Source of the DNA: an uncultured Bacillota bacterium
GTDB lineage: Bacteria > Bacillota > UBA994 > UBA5500
DNA length: 10,102 nucleotides
NCBI GenBank assembly: GCA_937874815.1
Contig: CALNBW010000066.1
Coordinates: forward strand, 1 to 10,102
Reading direction: 5' to 3'
The notes beneath the pieces were generated by a model. The model did no database searches. It was not told the DNA's origin and saw only the letters and a program-made list of their open reading frames with translations. The translations under genes were made by a program, and so were the position numbers. Positions 1-6,867 of this stretch are shown in pieces; the stretch's first letter is position 1; each line of letters opens with the position of its first letter.

Positions 1-441
1 GAGCAGCTACCGCAGCTAGTACGACTGGCAGAGCAACATGGCCTTAGCCTATGGCATACGGATTGGGAAACCCATGACCTCAGCGTGCCGGCCCTCAAGG
101 TTTCTCTGGAAAACGACACCCTGCGAGTCCTAACCGAACAGCCGACGGCTACCATGCTGGATGTGGTCTATGACGAAGAGGATCAGGAGTATAAGGCATA
201 TAATCCAATCGGTGAGTGGCCTGTCGTCAAGCAACTGCTGCAGGCCATGGAACAGGAGGCCTATGGGCGTGGCCTGCCACGAGTAGCAGTGTTACTCGCT
301 GCCGATTCACCGCATCTGCAGCACATTCAACAGCTAGGCTACAGGTTTGCCAGAATCCAGGGCAGAAATGGGCTGGAAATGATTGATGGAATCACCATCT
401 GGGAATATGACCTGACGCAAATCCCCACTTGCGCCCCCTAA
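1..441 (+). CDS. 3' part of a GNAT-like acyltransferase-type protein (5' end outside window)
   Basis: The frame is open from base 1 through the stop TAA at 439-441, so this is the C-terminal 146 residues of a longer protein; the internal GTG at 85 has no reason to be the true start. The segment after AYNPIGEWP reads as a helix (VVKQLLQAMEQEAYGRG), a strand (LPRVAVLLAAD), a helix (SPHLQHIQQLGY) and a strand (RFARIQG). This order resembles the second half of the GNAT fold, where a helix is followed by a V/L-rich strand, a residue like N or D, and an LGF/LGY motif. The usual acetyl-CoA loop (Q/RxxGxG/A) is not obvious, so GNAT membership is inferred from pattern only and substrate cannot be named. 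It is convergent with the peptidase cluster and ends ten bases before a strong intrinsic terminator. The coding status is secure; the family call is tentative. Confidence 0.7.
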   Translation, partial: EQLPQLVRLAEQHGLSLWHTDWETHDLSVPALKVSLENDTLRVLTEQPTATMLDVVYDEEDQEYKAYNPIGEWPVVKQLLQAMEQEAYGRGLPRVAVLLAADSPHLQHIQQLGYRFARIQGRNGLEMIDGITIWEYDLTQIPTCAP

Positions 442-450
442 TATTGAAAG

Positions 451-489
451 AACCCCGCAAACGCGCAACCAAGCGTCCGCGGGGTTTTT
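451..489. terminator. Intrinsic terminator between convergent genes, probably bidirectional
   Basis: AACCCCGC (451-458) pairs perfectly with GCGGGGTT (479-486). Inside it, ACGC (461-464) pairs with GCGT (473-476) around the loop GCAACCAA. On the + strand the stem runs into TTTTT (485-489), the classic arrangement, ten bases after the stop of the left-edge gene. Read on the minus strand the same stem is followed by TTCTTTC, a weaker U tract, so it can also end the peptidase/lipoprotein transcript whose last stop is at 551. Confidence 0.9.
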
Positions 490-550
490 AAGCTGCTGTC
501 AGTTATTTACTGTTACAAGTGTACGTCCCCGAGGTTCAGCGTCCCCTGCC

Positions 551-1852
551 TCAGCGGTTGAGCTGCAATAACCAGGTGCGGGCGGGAAGCAGCTCATTTC
601 CTCCACCAAAGACAATCGCCTGACCGTTCCCGGTTGCCGCTACATGGTAAATAGCACTGTTTATTGCATCATCGGGCAACCATACTGGTGTAAGAGTTAG
701 GTGTATGGTTGGCTCAATTTGCTCTACACTCAGCAGATCAAGATGAGTCCAACCCCGCTCGTATGGAACCCCTGTTGTTACTGCTAGGGTATCACCACTA
801 ACACGCACAAAATCATACAGATAGCGCTTGCTATTGATCGTGGTAATGCCGTTATCAGCCAAATTGACTGCTATAAGCAGGGCACCAGGGTCATCAAGGC
901 CCTGATCGCTGCTCTTACGTTTATTTTGGCGCTGGAGAAGCAGCACTCCATCTAGCAAGGCAGTAGAATGAACCGGCTCCTGCAGAACATAACGCCGCTC
1001 CCCAGCCTCACTCTGATAGTGCACCGTAGTACTCCCGTCCTCATGAGCAACAGAGTAAATGTATGAGTCACCAGATACAAACAGAGAATTGGGTACTATC
1101 CTCTCCCCTCGCAGGCCTGTTGGATTGTCATACCAATGGCCAGTCCTGCTCGTTACTCCACAGAGAGTCCCGCCCTGTTCCAGACAGAACACATGACTAT
1201 CAACTTGCAGGCCCCCATCGGTTTCTTGCGTGTTCTCTGCCGTAAAGAGCACTCGATTGCCGATCTGCCAGAGTTTCGGTATCTGGAGCGGATTGCCGGC
1301 CCTCCCCGTAAAGAGTGTTCTCCTTTCGTCGCCAGCAATGCTAACAATATGATAGTCAATCCCGGGGTGTGGTAAGCCGTACAGTTCTGCTGGAAAAAGG
1401 CAAACGTAATATACCCCATCCACAAAGACAATGCTACCAACATTGAAATCCTCGTCCTGAGCAAACTGCCAAATAGGTTCTGCAGTTTTGGTCTCCAGAT
1501 TAAAAGCACGTAGTTTTCGCACTATCGGCTGGTAATCGCCGCTTTGAAAATGAAACCATTCCTTCTCGCAGACAAAAACCTTATCTGCCGATGAGCCGGA
1601 AATCCAGTCTTCCGTTTTTCGAGCCGAGTCTTCTATAAAGATGGCGATTGCTTCGGCTGAATAAGGGCTATGGATAGCATTGGCGTCCCGCATTAGCCTC
1701 CCTAACCCGCGCTCCAGGTCAGCGCTCGGTGTTGATAGATCAATGACATCCGCGTCGAACACAGACGGAACAGGGTTAGACGGCCGACTGCTACAACCGG
1801 CTAGAAAGCAAAGACAAATCGCTACTGTACAAACAACAAGAGCCCTACGCAT
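551..1852 (-). CDS. Unrecognised lipoprotein, possibly beta-propeller
   Basis: A 433-residue protein with a lipoprotein signal peptide: MRRAL, a hydrophobic stretch, then lipobox LAGC with the lipidated Cys at residue 20, followed by a polar SSRPSNP linker. It should be anchored on the outer face of the cytoplasmic membrane. No family is recognised. From about residue 90 to the end it is rich in short beta-like repeats separated by turns (DGVYYVCLF, GNRVLFTAE, GDSYIYSVAHEDGS, GDTLAVTTG, GNGQAIVFGGG), which suggests a beta-propeller; this is inference. Three in-frame ATGs lie at 1861, 1858 and 1852. An AGGGG at 1862-1866 abuts the first and is nine bases from the third, so 1852 is preferred; the longer form adds only MMT. 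It is the last gene of the minus-strand cluster, about 95 bases after the second M14 gene. It could be a binding or accessory partner of the peptidases, which cannot be shown here. Confidence 0.85.
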   Translation of the reverse strand: MRRALVVCTVAICLCFLAGCSSRPSNPVPSVFDADVIDLSTPSADLERGLGRLMRDANAIHSPYSAEAIAIFIEDSARKTEDWISGSSADKVFVCEKEWFHFQSGDYQPIVRKLRAFNLETKTAEPIWQFAQDEDFNVGSIVFVDGVYYVCLFPAELYGLPHPGIDYHIVSIAGDERRTLFTGRAGNPLQIPKLWQIGNRVLFTAENTQETDGGLQVDSHVFCLEQGGTLCGVTSRTGHWYDNPTGLRGERIVPNSLFVSGDSYIYSVAHEDGSTTVHYQSEAGERRYVLQEPVHSTALLDGVLLLQRQNKRKSSDQGLDDPGALLIAVNLADNGITTINSKRYLYDFVRVSGDTLAVTTGVPYERGWTHLDLLSVEQIEPTIHLTLTPVWLPDDAINSAIYHVAATGNGQAIVFGGGNELLPARTWLLQLNR

Positions 1853-1861
1853 CGTCATCAT

Positions 1862-1880
1862 CCCCTATCGCTATATGGGG
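1862..1880 (-). promoter_or_regulatory. Ribosome binding site inside a small hairpin
   Basis: On the minus strand the sequence reads CCCC A TAT AGCG ATA GGGG directly before the ATG cluster. CCCC pairs with GGGG and TAT with ATA around a 4-base AGCG loop, with one bulged A. The GGGG arm is the only Shine-Dalgarno-like sequence for the lipoprotein gene, so the hairpin could hide the ribosome binding site and lower or regulate translation. The pairing is seen; a regulatory role is inferred. Confidence 0.4.
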
Positions 1881-1885
1881 CCGTC

Positions 1886-1920
1886 GCACCTCCAAATGTT
1901 AACTGCAACATTGAAGGTGC
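1886..1920 (-). other. Intergenic hairpin between the M14 gene and the lipoprotein gene
   Basis: GCACCT (1886-1891) pairs with AGGTGC (1915-1920), and AATGTT (1895-1900) pairs with AACATT (1907-1912), with a small asymmetric internal loop and the terminal loop AACTGC. It lies 29-63 bases after the M14 stop. No T tract follows on the minus strand, so it is not a standard intrinsic terminator. It could be an RNA-stability or processing hairpin, a leaky terminator, or an operator for the downstream gene. Confidence 0.45.
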
Positions 1921-1948
1921 ACTTCGCTTTCGAGCCGTCTCTAAATGA

Positions 1949-3583
1949 CTACTCCAGGGTTATTTCTACTTGGGCTTTGCCAGCGCGTTCGCCGAGAGCG
2001 GTGATGATTGCCTTGGTGCCTGCTTCTGCCTGCACCAACCACTCCACCTTTTTCTCGCCCCAGCCGGGTAGCTGGTCCAGCTCCAGTTTTGCTTTACCAG
2101 CAGGCACCGTGACGCCAGCCCCGGAAATGGTGGCCTTAACTGGCTTTATTGCATTCAGGCGGGTTGCCAAATCCGAGCCGTTGGTCGGGAGGTACCCTTG
2201 ATTTACTACACCCGCACTGATGCGGTAAAAGCCTGGGCTAACGCATTCTACCTTAACCCTGTGAATGCCTACCTGCGGCAAGCTATGCGCATGCACTAGG
2301 GTAAACATGGCGTTATTGTGGCATTCGGCCTCCAAGAACTGCACCGGCGGGTTCTGGCGTACATATTTAGTTTTCCAACCGCCAATTTCTACAGGGCCAA
2401 GGTCGGGATGCTCAAACGGTGTCCAAACCACGAAGCCTTCACCGTTCAGTTCCCTATCATTCCACTGTAATAACTTCAAACCATCAGCTTCGAGCTCCTG
2501 CGGTGATTTCTGCCTATGGGAGAGGAAGTCTGTCTTCTCAATACCAGCCTGCTTAGCGACATTCCAAAGCTCCGTCGACCAGCAGAGAATGCCCTGATGC
2601 TCATAAACCCAGTCCATGAAAATGCCACCCATGGGGTTCTGTTTGTCAGCAGTAAAGCCATCGAATACTCCAACTTGCGGGTAGCCAGTATACTCCGTGC
2701 CGCGCTCCCAAATGGCCTTAAAATATTCTAAATCACGCCCGGGGAGCTTGTCATCGCTTTTGGTGCAAGGTGGCCGCAGGTGAACACCCCCGGCAGTGTG
2801 ATAAGACATGGCTCCGGCAATGTTTTTCTTACTCAGCAGGAAATTGGCTACTGTGCGCGTTTCTGGCTCTGAAAACGGGTAAGGGCCAGCGCTGGGCTTG
2901 TTCATCCAGTTGGCGGGGGCATTGCGATTGATGTCTAGCCCATAGCGAGCTGGAGCTGGCTTCACTTCCACGCCATCAAAATTCTGAATGCGGCCTTCCA
3001 TGTAAATGCGGTAAAACTCGCCTTCGAAATCATCGGGAGCACGGCGTATCATCAGGCGCGGGTCGAGCCCTGATATTTTCCATTCGCCATTAAGGTCCTG
3101 AACACGCATCTGCGTGATCACGCCATCGCCATTGATGTCTTCCGGATGGAGACCATCCTGATCTTCCTCATAGGGGTAGAGGCGAGTGCTGCTGCGCAGC
3201 ATGGTTGGCGTGTGCAAGTATAACTCCGCTCCATCGATACTAACGCGCGGAACAATATAGAAGGCTTTGTTATCGAGTAGTGCGGTAACACTTGCATCGG
3301 CACCATAGTTCTCCAACAAGTAACTAATAGTATACAAAGCAACAGCTGACCCGGTTACTTCACCGGCATGGAAGTTGGCGTCGATATAATAGGCAGGCTT
3401 ATCAACTGCTGGGCCGGTGGCCTCATTGGTAATTTCAATGGCATAGATATCTCGCTGCTCATAGGTCTTACCGATGGGATAGATTTTAGCAAGATTAGGG
3501 AATGCTGCCTGCCACTGATTTAAGAGCTCGAGTATCTCTGCATAACTATGATACTTAGCGGCGTTGTAATAGACCTGGGCCAA
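1949..3583 (-). CDS. M14-family zinc carboxypeptidase (downstream copy)
   Basis: Peptidase family M14 enzymes remove C-terminal residues from peptides using one zinc ion. Numbered from the TTG start, the zinc motif HAGE gives H72 and E75, and the third ligand is H262 in SYHTAGG. The carboxylate-binding N219-R220 lies in DINRNAPANW and the catalytic glutamate is E338 in STELWN. An EF-hand-like loop, DINGDGVI (149-156), sits between zinc motif and substrate-binding motif. The last ~100 residues form a beta-rich C-terminal domain. There is no signal peptide, and an in-frame TAA stands just upstream, so none can be added; the protein is probably cytoplasmic. AAGGAGG (3591-3597) lies one base from the ATG at 3589 but seven bases from the TTG at 3583, so TTG is preferred (544 residues; 546 from ATG). 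It follows its paralogue after about 20 bases and is surely co-transcribed with it. Confidence 0.93.
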   Translation of the reverse strand: MAQVYYNAAKYHSYAEILELLNQWQAAFPNLAKIYPIGKTYEQRDIYAIEITNEATGPAVDKPAYYIDANFHAGEVTGSAVALYTISYLLENYGADASVTALLDNKAFYIVPRVSIDGAELYLHTPTMLRSSTRLYPYEEDQDGLHPEDINGDGVITQMRVQDLNGEWKISGLDPRLMIRRAPDDFEGEFYRIYMEGRIQNFDGVEVKPAPARYGLDINRNAPANWMNKPSAGPYPFSEPETRTVANFLLSKKNIAGAMSYHTAGGVHLRPPCTKSDDKLPGRDLEYFKAIWERGTEYTGYPQVGVFDGFTADKQNPMGGIFMDWVYEHQGILCWSTELWNVAKQAGIEKTDFLSHRQKSPQELEADGLKLLQWNDRELNGEGFVVWTPFEHPDLGPVEIGGWKTKYVRQNPPVQFLEAECHNNAMFTLVHAHSLPQVGIHRVKVECVSPGFYRISAGVVNQGYLPTNGSDLATRLNAIKPVKATISGAGVTVPAGKAKLELDQLPGWGEKKVEWLVQAEAGTKAIITALGERAGKAQVEITLE

Positions 3584-3604
3584 ATCCATTCCTCCTTATC
3601 GTTT

Positions 3605-5254
3605 CTAGAGATCAAGTGTCTGGGTAACGACACCTGCTTTTTCGCTCCAAACGGTTACTGTCACTGGGCCACTGCCTTGAATCACCCAGCTGGCTTGCTG
3701 CTTGCCGAAACCAGGTATATGGCCTAGCTCTGTTTTCGTCTGGCCCGCAAGTAAGGTCTGACCTGCGCCAAGCTCTAAACGTGCTTCTACAGGTTTGGCT
3801 ACTTTCAGCCGCAGGGCCATTTCCGTCACGTTAGTTGGCAGATAACCACTGTTTACAGCAACTAAGTGCAGGCGGTAAACATGATTGGCAACTTGTTCAG
3901 CCTTTAGCTGCTCTATCTGCATCAGCGGCGAGGCGACCGCATGGCGAATAGTGAACATAGCGCTACCGTGGATTTCCTCTTCCAACAGATGGCCCGGGAT
4001 GTTCTGCCGCACGTATTTGGTGTTCCAACCTCCCAGCTCTACCAGCCCCAATTGGGGGTGCTGATAGAAATACCAGTTAATGAAACCAGCGCCACCCAGC
4101 TCCTGGTCATTCCAGGCGAGGATTTTCAGCTCATCACTGACTTGCTCTGCATAGGTACGCTCCCGCATGCCCTTGAAGCCGCCAGGGCGGTCACAGCCTG
4201 CCCTTTTAAGTACATTCCACAACTCTATTTCTAGGCCGAAAATACCTAGGGCCTCGTAGGCCCATTCGGGGAAACTACCGACTGTGAGCCGATTCGGATC
4301 CCAGAACTGCTGATATAAAGAATGAGTAGGCAGATCTGCCGTCTCTTCGCCCATACACTCCAATGCCTTATAAACCGCCAAATCCTGAGGGGGCAACTTC
4401 TCGTCGCTAAGATGGGCAAAGGGGCGGAGGAAAAGGCCGGCCGCAGTATGATAGGCTAGGGTACCAACGATGTTCTTGTGGGCCAGCATAAAATCGGCGA
4501 CAGCTTTCGTTTCCGGCTCGCTAAAGGGGTAGGAGCCCGATCCCGTCTGCTTGTATTCTGGTGCCCAATTGGCGGCGAAATTGCGATTGAAGTCTAGGCC
4601 ATAGGCAGGCTCAGCTAATTTGACCTCCACGCCATCATAGTTGTGGATAAGGCCCTCAGGAAAGACACGATAATACTGGCCGCCAAATTCATCCGGTGCT
4701 CGGCGTACCATGAGGCGTGGGTCCTGCTCGCAGACTTTCCATTCACCTACTGGATCGGGAACGCGCATCTGCAAAATCAAACCATTACCGTCAATATCTT
4801 GGGGGGTAAGCCCATCTGCCGGCTCTGCATCAGGATAGGGGCGCGGTGCCGAGCGTACCGAGTTAGGAGTGGTTAAGTAATACTCGGAACCATCCATGGA
4901 AATACGAGGCATGACGTAGATCGTCCGTGTGTCCAGTACATGAGTACACAAAGCATCTTGGCCATAACCATATAGTAAATATTGAATGGTATAAAGGCAG
5001 GCGGCAGAACCGGACACCTCACCTGCATGGGTATTGCCATTAATAAAGTAAGCCGGCTTATCGGCGGCCTTGCCAGTTGCTTGGTTAGTTAATTCTAGCA
5101 CCCACTGCTGCCGCCCTTCTGGGCTTTCGCCTGCGGAAAAAAGGCGAGCCAACCCAGGGTAACTGGCCGCCCAACCCTCTAGTAATTCAGTAAGCTCGCT
5201 ATAGGTATGGAATCGGTCAATACTGATCTTTTTCACATGAACACCCACTTTCAC
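3605..5254 (-). CDS. M14-family zinc carboxypeptidase (upstream copy)
   Basis: A 549-residue paralogue of the next gene, colinear along its whole length. The zinc ligands are H76 and E79 in NTHAGEVSGS and H269 in AYHTAAG. The substrate-carboxylate pair N223-R224 is in DFNRNFAANW, and the catalytic E344 is in LEIELWN, so all key M14 residues are present and the enzyme should be active. DIDGNGLI (153-160) resembles a calcium-binding EF-hand/dockerin loop. A beta-rich domain fills about residues 440-549. The start is GTG at 5254, preceded by AAGG six bases away (after TTTAGA); an in-frame TAA lies about 15 bases further up, so no signal peptide is missing and the protein is probably cytoplasmic. 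GTG codons at residues 3 and 7 are other possible starts. A 98-base gap separates it from the S41 gene upstream. Differences from the copy downstream (FNRNF versus INRNA; LEIELWN versus WSTELWN) suggest different side-chain preference. Confidence 0.93.
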   Translation of the reverse strand: MKVGVHVKKISIDRFHTYSELTELLEGWAASYPGLARLFSAGESPEGRQQWVLELTNQATGKAADKPAYFINGNTHAGEVSGSAACLYTIQYLLYGYGQDALCTHVLDTRTIYVMPRISMDGSEYYLTTPNSVRSAPRPYPDAEPADGLTPQDIDGNGLILQMRVPDPVGEWKVCEQDPRLMVRRAPDEFGGQYYRVFPEGLIHNYDGVEVKLAEPAYGLDFNRNFAANWAPEYKQTGSGSYPFSEPETKAVADFMLAHKNIVGTLAYHTAAGLFLRPFAHLSDEKLPPQDLAVYKALECMGEETADLPTHSLYQQFWDPNRLTVGSFPEWAYEALGIFGLEIELWNVLKRAGCDRPGGFKGMRERTYAEQVSDELKILAWNDQELGGAGFINWYFYQHPQLGLVELGGWNTKYVRQNIPGHLLEEEIHGSAMFTIRHAVASPLMQIEQLKAEQVANHVYRLHLVAVNSGYLPTNVTEMALRLKVAKPVEARLELGAGQTLLAGQTKTELGHIPGFGKQQASWVIQGSGPVTVTVWSEKAGVVTQTLDL

Positions 5255-5352
5255 TCTAAACCTTAGTTCTTACTTTTACTTCAGCGGGCGTTCTCCTGCC
5301 ACACGGCCAGAATATTTCTGTATGCGCAACAGAGCAATGCGTTGATAGTTCC
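5255..5352 (-). other. 98-base gap between S41 and M14 genes, no clear terminator
   Basis: The gap contains no convincing hairpin followed by a T tract, so read-through from the S41 pair into the M14 pair is plausible. A weak promoter-like pair on the minus strand, TTGCTC (5332-5337) and TATTCT (5309-5314) with a 17-base spacer, could give the M14 genes their own start. It matches the consensus in only about 3 of 6 and 4 of 6 positions. Confidence 0.25.
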
Positions 5353-6840
5353 CTACTTGCTGTTCAGAATGAGCTTTAGCGCCAGCTCTTCCGCCTGAGC
5401 AGCAGGCACCCATAGGTCGGGAAAGAAGCCGCGCATCTCTTCAAAGTGCTCGCCTTCAGGAAAAATACGCATTGTTTCCCCCAATTGCACCGGAATTAGG
5501 CTACAAGGCAGCTTAGCAGGCTTACCGGCACTACCTATAAGGCAGCCGCTAGTGTTATCCCCGACAAACAACACATTCTCTACATTGTGAAGCAGATCAA
5601 CAAAACTCTCAGCCGCTGACGCGGTGTTTTTACCCATAAGGACTATAATTAAGTTATCGTTTCTTACAAAGGAATCTGGCTGTCCTTCGCCCACGGTAAG
5701 CCCACCACCAATCTCATGAGATCCTAGCACCTCTGTCAAAGTGTGCGGAGATACATAAAAGCGGCCTCCTGGAGCGCTTGGGTTTTGACAGATCGTATAG
5801 GAATTGCTAGTAACACTAGCCCCCGTGTAGGACTGTAGCCACTTATATGGCAGGGTCGCATTACCGCCTGCGTTGGAGCGCAGATCCAAAAATAGCATAG
5901 GCTCGTTTTTGAGCTTCTCTGCATAGGCTAAGAAAGCCTGCCCATCAGGGTCTCCCGCCTCGTCAAAGCCCATTTCTCTGGAGAAAAGCACGGGGACGGA
6001 CTGATTCTTATACAGCTCCACAACAGCTTTTTCCCCGTCGGAACCTAGGCGAAATGGTATGGCGGAGAGGGTCTGAGTAGTACCGTCGTCATAATGAATT
6101 TTTAGATCCCCAGGCGTGAAGTCGGGGTTCACTTTGCGTTCTTGCATAGTACGTCTCGCTAAAACTATAGGGTAATAAACAATGCTCCCGTCGCTAGCAA
6201 TGGAACGGCGGAATAGGGCCTCTAGGTCCTCATAACCATCAACAGAGACTACGCACTTGTTCCCCGTGACGGTCCGGTAGCCATTCTCGGTCTTCGCGAA
6301 GGCCACATCACGATAGTGGAAAGGAAGAACTTTTCCTGAAACTTGTTGGTCGGCGATGGTAAAATGCGCATCATCAATAAAAGAGAGGTTACTAACTAGT
6401 ATGCTTGCCAGCTCATCCGGCGTCAGTGTTCCTGCCGCATCACAGGCCTCGAGAATTGCTGCCTCTCTGGCAGCATCAAAAACCTCATCCCCACCAAAGT
6501 ATTCATAAAGACCGTATTTCGTCTGCAGGTAGTGAAACAGCACATTCACATCGTTCTTGGCTTGTTGTGCGGTAAGCACGCCGTTGGTCATGCTGCCAGC
6601 AATTTGGTAGTCCAATGTATATTTGGAAATATCTCTGGCCCAACGCTTTATTATGGCGGCCTCGTCTATCTCCGGCTTGACAATGGCTTTATGCTCCGCG
6701 TTTACCGTCTCAAGGAGAGTGAGCAACTCGTCGGACAATACGATGGGCCCGGTGGGTGGTTGCTCCCCAACAGGCGTGCAACCTGACAGCAAGAACAGGA
6801 GCACAACAAAGACGGTTAAGCGCGATAGAAGATGTTTCAT
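5353..6840 (-). CDS. S41-type peptidase lipoprotein (second of tandem pair)
   Basis: A 495-residue protein with signal peptide and lipobox LSGC, lipidated Cys21, so it is anchored outside the cytoplasmic membrane. S41 peptidases are serine endopeptidases of the tail-specific/tricorn group. Visible motifs: an N-terminal helical region (about 35-150), FIDDAHFTI with H159, the DLRSNAGG strand-turn at 319-326, the nucleophile S408 in NTASAAE, and the late GFFPDLWVP motif. No PDZ domain is evident. At S+25, where CtpA/Prc enzymes carry the dyad lysine (T-x-G-K), this protein has Cys433 (DNTSGC), so a Ser/Lys mechanism is unlikely; H159 may serve in a tricorn-like mechanism, which is inference. GGGGG stands seven bases before the ATG. 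It follows its close paralogue by 27 bases. The first ~145 residues are nearly identical between the two, the rest much less so. The substrate is unknown. Confidence 0.92.
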   Translation of the reverse strand: MKHLLSRLTVFVVLLFLLSGCTPVGEQPPTGPIVLSDELLTLLETVNAEHKAIVKPEIDEAAIIKRWARDISKYTLDYQIAGSMTNGVLTAQQAKNDVNVLFHYLQTKYGLYEYFGGDEVFDAAREAAILEACDAAGTLTPDELASILVSNLSFIDDAHFTIADQQVSGKVLPFHYRDVAFAKTENGYRTVTGNKCVVSVDGYEDLEALFRRSIASDGSIVYYPIVLARRTMQERKVNPDFTPGDLKIHYDDGTTQTLSAIPFRLGSDGEKAVVELYKNQSVPVLFSREMGFDEAGDPDGQAFLAYAEKLKNEPMLFLDLRSNAGGNATLPYKWLQSYTGASVTSNSYTICQNPSAPGGRFYVSPHTLTEVLGSHEIGGGLTVGEGQPDSFVRNDNLIIVLMGKNTASAAESFVDLLHNVENVLFVGDNTSGCLIGSAGKPAKLPCSLIPVQLGETMRIFPEGEHFEEMRGFFPDLWVPAAQAEELALKLILNSK

Positions 6841-6846
6841 ATGTAG
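6406..6846. repeat. Highly conserved 5' block of the S41 tandem duplication (copy in second gene)
   Basis: This block covers the 5' end of the second S41 gene plus six leader bases. It matches 7900-8337 closely, with long identical runs in the stretch coding for TNGVLTAQQAKNDVNVLF and around the signal peptide. Identity stops at ATGTAG just upstream of the start codon and falls off beyond the codons for TPDELA. Confidence 0.8.
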
Positions 6847-6867
6847 TCCCCCTTGTCCCCACTTCTT

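Noticed and set aside
85..441. GTG at 85 as a true start of the left-edge gene
   Set aside because: The same frame is open to base 1 with protein-like sequence, and no ribosome binding site precedes the GTG; the gene starts outside the window.
1680..2201. 173-codon open frame on the + strand spanning the lipoprotein and M14 ends
   Set aside because: It overlaps two well-supported minus-strand genes and their intergenic gap, has no recognisable motif and no convincing ribosome binding site; it is a shadow frame.
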